Shown piece by piece: positions 61,341 through 64,000 of a stretch of 64,000 nt of DNA. A program made the position numbers and the translations under genes. The stretch's first letter is position 1, and every line of letters starts with the position of its first letter. Source of the DNA: JAMZMI01 sp964353015 (GTDB lineage Bacteria > Bacteroidota > Bacteroidia > Cytophagales > Cyclobacteriaceae); the NCBI GenBank assembly GCA_964353015.1, contig CAYGUA010000006.1:62001-126000 (forward strand), given 5' to 3'. The notes under the pieces were generated by a model. That model had not been told where the DNA came from. It searched no databases and saw only the letters and a list, made by a program, of their open reading frames with translations.

Positions 61341-62102
61341 ATGACAAAAACAGTTTTGATCACAGGAGCAACGAGTGGTATTGGCAAAGCAACAGCCGAA
61401 ATCTTAGCCTCAAAAAAATTCAGATTGATATTGTGCGGAAGAAGAAAAGAGCGACTAGTTCAACTTGAAGCCACACTTGGAAAAATTACCGAAATCCATA
61501 CTTTGTCGTTTGATGCTACAAAAAAAGATGAGGTTTTTGATGCCTTGTCCGACTTGCCTGATGGATGGAATCACATAGATATCCTCATCAATAATGCAGG
61601 AAATGCCCATGGATTTGAACCAGTACATGAAGGCAATATTGATGACTGGGAAGCAATGATTGATATCAACCTGAAAGGACTGCTCTATGTCACCAAAGCC
61701 ATTCTACCTGCAATGGTTGAAAGAAAATCGGGCCATATAATCAATATTGGATCTATAGCTGGCATAGAAGCCTATGCCAACGGGAGTGTATATAATGCGT
61801 CAAAATATGCTGTAGATGGTTTTACTAAAGCCATGCGTCAAGATCTAATTGCACATAATATCAAAGTATCAGAGATAAAACCAGGGGCAGTAAATACGGA
61901 ATTTTCCAATGTTAGATTCAAGGGAGATGAAGAAAAAGTTGCCAAAGTATACGAAGGATTTGAACCCCTCACGGCTATGGATATTGCTGAAATAATCGAA
62001 TTTATAATTTCAAGACCTGCCCATGTAAATCTGGCAGATGCGCTAATTTTACCAACAGCGCAAGCTTCAGCCAAGATGGTTCATAGAAAAACCTCCAGCT
62101 GA
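61341..62102 (+). CDS. Short-chain dehydrogenase/reductase (YdfG-like)
   Basis: 253 aa. NAD(P) motif LITGATSGIGKATAEIL, NNAGNA, catalytic Ser in NIGSIAGIEAY and YxxxK in YNASKYAVDGF. The CGRRKERL stretch, with arginines after the second strand, suggests NADP(H) preference. Similar to YdfG 3-hydroxy acid dehydrogenase. Substrate unknown. It is followed 36 bp later by the saccharopine-dehydrogenase-like gene. Confidence 0.93.
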   Translation: MTKTVLITGATSGIGKATAEILASKKFRLILCGRRKERLVQLEATLGKITEIHTLSFDATKKDEVFDALSDLPDGWNHIDILINNAGNAHGFEPVHEGNIDDWEAMIDINLKGLLYVTKAILPAMVERKSGHIINIGSIAGIEAYANGSVYNASKYAVDGFTKAMRQDLIAHNIKVSEIKPGAVNTEFSNVRFKGDEEKVAKVYEGFEPLTAMDIAEIIEFIISRPAHVNLADALILPTAQASAKMVHRKTSS

Positions 62103-62137
62103 GGATTTCTAAAAAAATAATTCAAAAAAACACCCCA

Positions 62138-63469
62138 ATGAAGCACATCCTGATCTTGGGAGCAGGTCGCTCCTCTACTTCGCTTATAGATTATTTACTC
62201 ACCCACTGCGAATCAGAGGGATGGAATCTGACAATCGGGGAAAAAGATCCGGAAAATGCTTTAAAAAAATTCCCGCAAATCAACATTGTTGGTTTCGATA
62301 TTGAAAACTCAGAGGAATCACATCAACTCATAGCACAGGCCAATTTGGTGATAAGTATGCTGCCGGCTATATTTCATTACAATGTGGCAAAAATCTGTGC
62401 TGAATATGGCATCACATTATTGACAGCATCTTACCTCACAAAGGAGATCAAGTCATTGAGCGAAGCTTTCGAAAAAAAGAACGTCTGCTGCATCATGGAA
62501 ATGGGACTAGATCCGGGAATAGACCACATGTCAGCCATGAAAGTGCTTGACAGAATTAAGGCCGAAGGCCATCAATTATTATCATTTGAAACATTTACAG
62601 GAGGACTGCTTGCTGAAAATAAAGAAGATGATAACCCCTGGCAATATAAATTCACCTGGAATCCGCGCAATGTTGTTTTAGCTGGATCCGGCAATGTGAA
62701 ATTTCTGCAGGAAGGCAGGTACAAGTATATCCCCTATCATCGATTGTTTCGAAGAACTGAAGTAATTCACATACCTGGATATGGCTATTTTGAAGGATAT
62801 GCAAACCGCGACTCACTTAACTATCTGGATGTATATAAACTACGAGGCGTTCAAACGCTCTATCGCGGCACGCTTAGGCGACCAGGTTTTTGTAAAGGCT
62901 GGGACATTTTTGTACAGCTTGGCGCGACTGATGACAGTTATAAAATGGAAAATGTGTCAGAAATGACACATCGCCAGTTTATCAACTCCTTCCTTTCTTA
63001 TAATCCTGACGATTCAGTCGAGCTGAAGATCGCACACTATATGAATTTGAGTATGGAATCAGATGAAATGTATAAACTCAAATATCTGGGCCTATTTGAT
63101 GACGAATTAGTTGGTCTCAATGAAGGCACCCCAGCCCAAATTCTGGAGCACATTTTAAAGAAAAAATGGACTTTGACTGACAGAGACAAAGACATGATTA
63201 TTATGTGGCATAAATTCGTGTATCAGGACGGAGATAATAAAAAAGAAATCCAATCCAGTATGGTCGCGCTTGGAGATGATGTCATTCATACTGCCATGTC
63301 CAAAACAGTCGGGTTACCGCTTGGAATTATGGCCAAACTCATTTTACAGGAAAAAGTAAATCTTTCGGGTGTGCACATCCCTACCCTTCCTGAAATCTAC
63401 AACCCCGTTTTAGATGAGCTCAATGAGATGGGATTTGATTTCAACGAGAGGGAAATATTATCCTTATAA
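62138..63469 (+). CDS. Saccharopine dehydrogenase family protein (glutamate-forming, Lys9-like)
   Basis: 443 aa. Rossmann domain HILILGAGRSSTSLIDYLL, ANLVISMLPAIFHYNVAKIC, MEMGLDPGIDHMSAMKVLD, then the saccharopine dehydrogenase C-terminal domain with FETFTGGLLAENKEDDNPW and YKFTWNPRNVVLAG. Length and order fit the NADP-dependent L-glutamate-forming enzyme of lysine metabolism. In Bacteroidota this usually serves lysine breakdown, but I cannot see the partner domain (lysine-ketoglutarate reductase) here. Confidence 0.9.
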   Translation: MKHILILGAGRSSTSLIDYLLTHCESEGWNLTIGEKDPENALKKFPQINIVGFDIENSEESHQLIAQANLVISMLPAIFHYNVAKICAEYGITLLTASYLTKEIKSLSEAFEKKNVCCIMEMGLDPGIDHMSAMKVLDRIKAEGHQLLSFETFTGGLLAENKEDDNPWQYKFTWNPRNVVLAGSGNVKFLQEGRYKYIPYHRLFRRTEVIHIPGYGYFEGYANRDSLNYLDVYKLRGVQTLYRGTLRRPGFCKGWDIFVQLGATDDSYKMENVSEMTHRQFINSFLSYNPDDSVELKIAHYMNLSMESDEMYKLKYLGLFDDELVGLNEGTPAQILEHILKKKWTLTDRDKDMIIMWHKFVYQDGDNKKEIQSSMVALGDDVIHTAMSKTVGLPLGIMAKLILQEKVNLSGVHIPTLPEIYNPVLDELNEMGFDFNEREILSL

Positions 63470-63515
63470 CAGCGAAACTATAGATCAAACCCTGATTTGA
63501 CCTATCATCTAAAAC

Positions 63516-63548
63516 ATTGATGCAAGCACTCGGTTTTTGATAAATTTG
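63516..63548 (+). promoter_or_regulatory. Candidate promoter of the DUF885 gene
   Basis: TAAATTTG (63541-63548) is a perfect TAnnTTTG box; ATTG (63516-63519) lies 21 nt upstream, slightly long. The box is partly inside an inverted repeat TTTGATT-GAATT-AATCAAA (63545-63563). Confidence 0.5.
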
Positions 63549-63563
63549 ATTGAATTAATCAAA
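63545..63563. repeat. Inverted repeat overlapping the -7 box
   Basis: TTTGATT (63545-63551) and AATCAAA (63557-63563) are exact inverse complements with a 5-nt spacer; 10 bp upstream of the DUF885 start codon. Could be an operator. Confidence 0.45.
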
Positions 63564-63572
63564 CCAACCACT

Positions 63573-64000
63573 ATGCGATTCACACCCTTATTTCTGTCAT
63601 TATTTGTAATTTTTTCTTGTTCCCAAAATCCGACTGAAAAAGAAATAGCATTAGCCTCGGCTAAGGCCAATACTTTTTTTGAAAAAAGTTATAACGAATC
63701 CTTAGATCGCTCGCCTATCTCACAGAGTTATTATGGAATTAAAAAGGACTATGATAAATGGGATGATATCTCAGATGAGAACGCAAAAAGGGAATTGGAA
63801 ATCAAACGTGTCGAATTGCAGTATCTGACTGACTCAATTAACCCCAATCTTCTTGATTACCAAACAAAAATTTCATACCAACTATTCAAAGCAAATGCTG
63901 AAAATGCTATAGCTGATTTTAAATGGAGATTTCACAATTACCCAGTCAATCAGATGTTTGGACGTCAAGCACAAACTCCTGCATTTTTGATTAACATCCA
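63573..64000 (+). CDS. DUF885 family lipoprotein, 3' part outside window
   Basis: Open from ATG at 63573 to the window edge, 142 codons. Lipoprotein signal MRFTPLFLSLFVIFSC with the lipobox FSC. The mature part has RSPISQSYYGIKKDYDKWDD and, near the edge, FHNYPVNQMFGRQAQTPAFL, typical of DUF885, a family of predicted metallopeptidase-like proteins with a HExxH motif further on, which is outside the window. Predicted to face the periplasm. Confidence 0.8.
   Translation, partial: MRFTPLFLSLFVIFSCSQNPTEKEIALASAKANTFFEKSYNESLDRSPISQSYYGIKKDYDKWDDISDENAKRELEIKRVELQYLTDSINPNLLDYQTKISYQLFKANAENAIADFKWRFHNYPVNQMFGRQAQTPAFLINI

Noticed and set aside
1..64000. Search for tRNA, rRNA, CRISPR, IS elements or prophage
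   Set aside because: I found no cloverleaf, conserved rRNA stretch, regular spacer array, transposase or phage gene; all regions look like native chromosome.

Overview
This 64-kb window looks like ordinary chromosome of a free-living member of the Bacteroidota, most likely Cytophagales-like (inference). The DNA is AT-rich. The upstream regions carry A-rich tracts rather than clear Shine-Dalgarno sites, and several genes begin with GTG or TTG. The promoters I can read match the Bacteroidota pattern TTTG-N19-TAnnTTTG. PorT, a CotH protein with a type IX secretion (T9SS) C-terminal sorting domain, DUF5606 and DUF6588 proteins and many lipoproteins are typical of the phylum. I found no rRNA, tRNA, CRISPR array, insertion sequence or prophage.

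Layout. 1-2.1 kb: the 5' part of a GH3 beta-glucosidase-type lipoprotein, divergent from a Nudix-type regulator whose Nudix box has lost its catalytic residues, with a near-perfect 21-bp palindrome between them. 2.1-7 kb: DUF2202 lipoprotein, mce-thiL, an IscA/SufA-type protein, a small membrane protein, and a secreted CotH protein. 7.1-12.1 kb: a sulfur operon (metZ, HEPN-tailed sulfite reductase, cobA-type methyltransferase, precorrin-2 dehydrogenase), headed by a SAM-I riboswitch and a strong promoter. 12.2-21.9 kb: nuoHIJKLMN followed at 7 bp by purF; nuoA-G are not here. NuoI has a long repetitive basic/proline-rich tail.

22-34.5 kb: secreted unknown, serine hydrolase, cystathionine beta-synthase, GNAT-nitrilase fusion, aldo/keto reductase, LOG protein, a 7TMR-DISM hybrid histidine kinase, and a UvrD/PcrA helicase. 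34.5-37.2 kb: a palindrome-dense control region, then a protein fusing two cyclic-nucleotide-binding-like domains to a PlsC-like acyltransferase, overlapped by an SGNH hydrolase gene. 37.2-48.9 kb: TPR-like proteins, a FAN1-like nuclease, glycosyltransferases, FAD oxidoreductase, NhaC, a 3'-5' exonuclease, an IMPACT-family protein, a FemAB-like protein and RsgA. 49-50.2 kb: perR-peroxiredoxin, with a readable promoter and operator. 50.3-54 kb: three envelope proteins. 54-57.7 kb: LMW-PTP/fructosamine-kinase pair, aspartate kinase, fructose-1,6-bisphosphatase. 57.8-64 kb: an engB-DUF5606-thioesterase-small-protein operon divergent from ubiE-porT, then SDR, saccharopine-dehydrogenase-like protein, and the start of a DUF885 lipoprotein.

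Working together: the SAM riboswitch ties sulfide and siroheme production to methionine status, and CBS uses the homocysteine branch. The nuo block supplies the membrane arm of complex I, and UbiE/MenG makes its quinone. PerR controls the peroxiredoxin. PorT and the T9SS tail on CotH point to type IX secretion. The items most worth a second look are the cNMP-acyltransferase fusion with its control region, the NuoI tail, the cysteine-free PerR, and the Nudix regulator with its palindrome.
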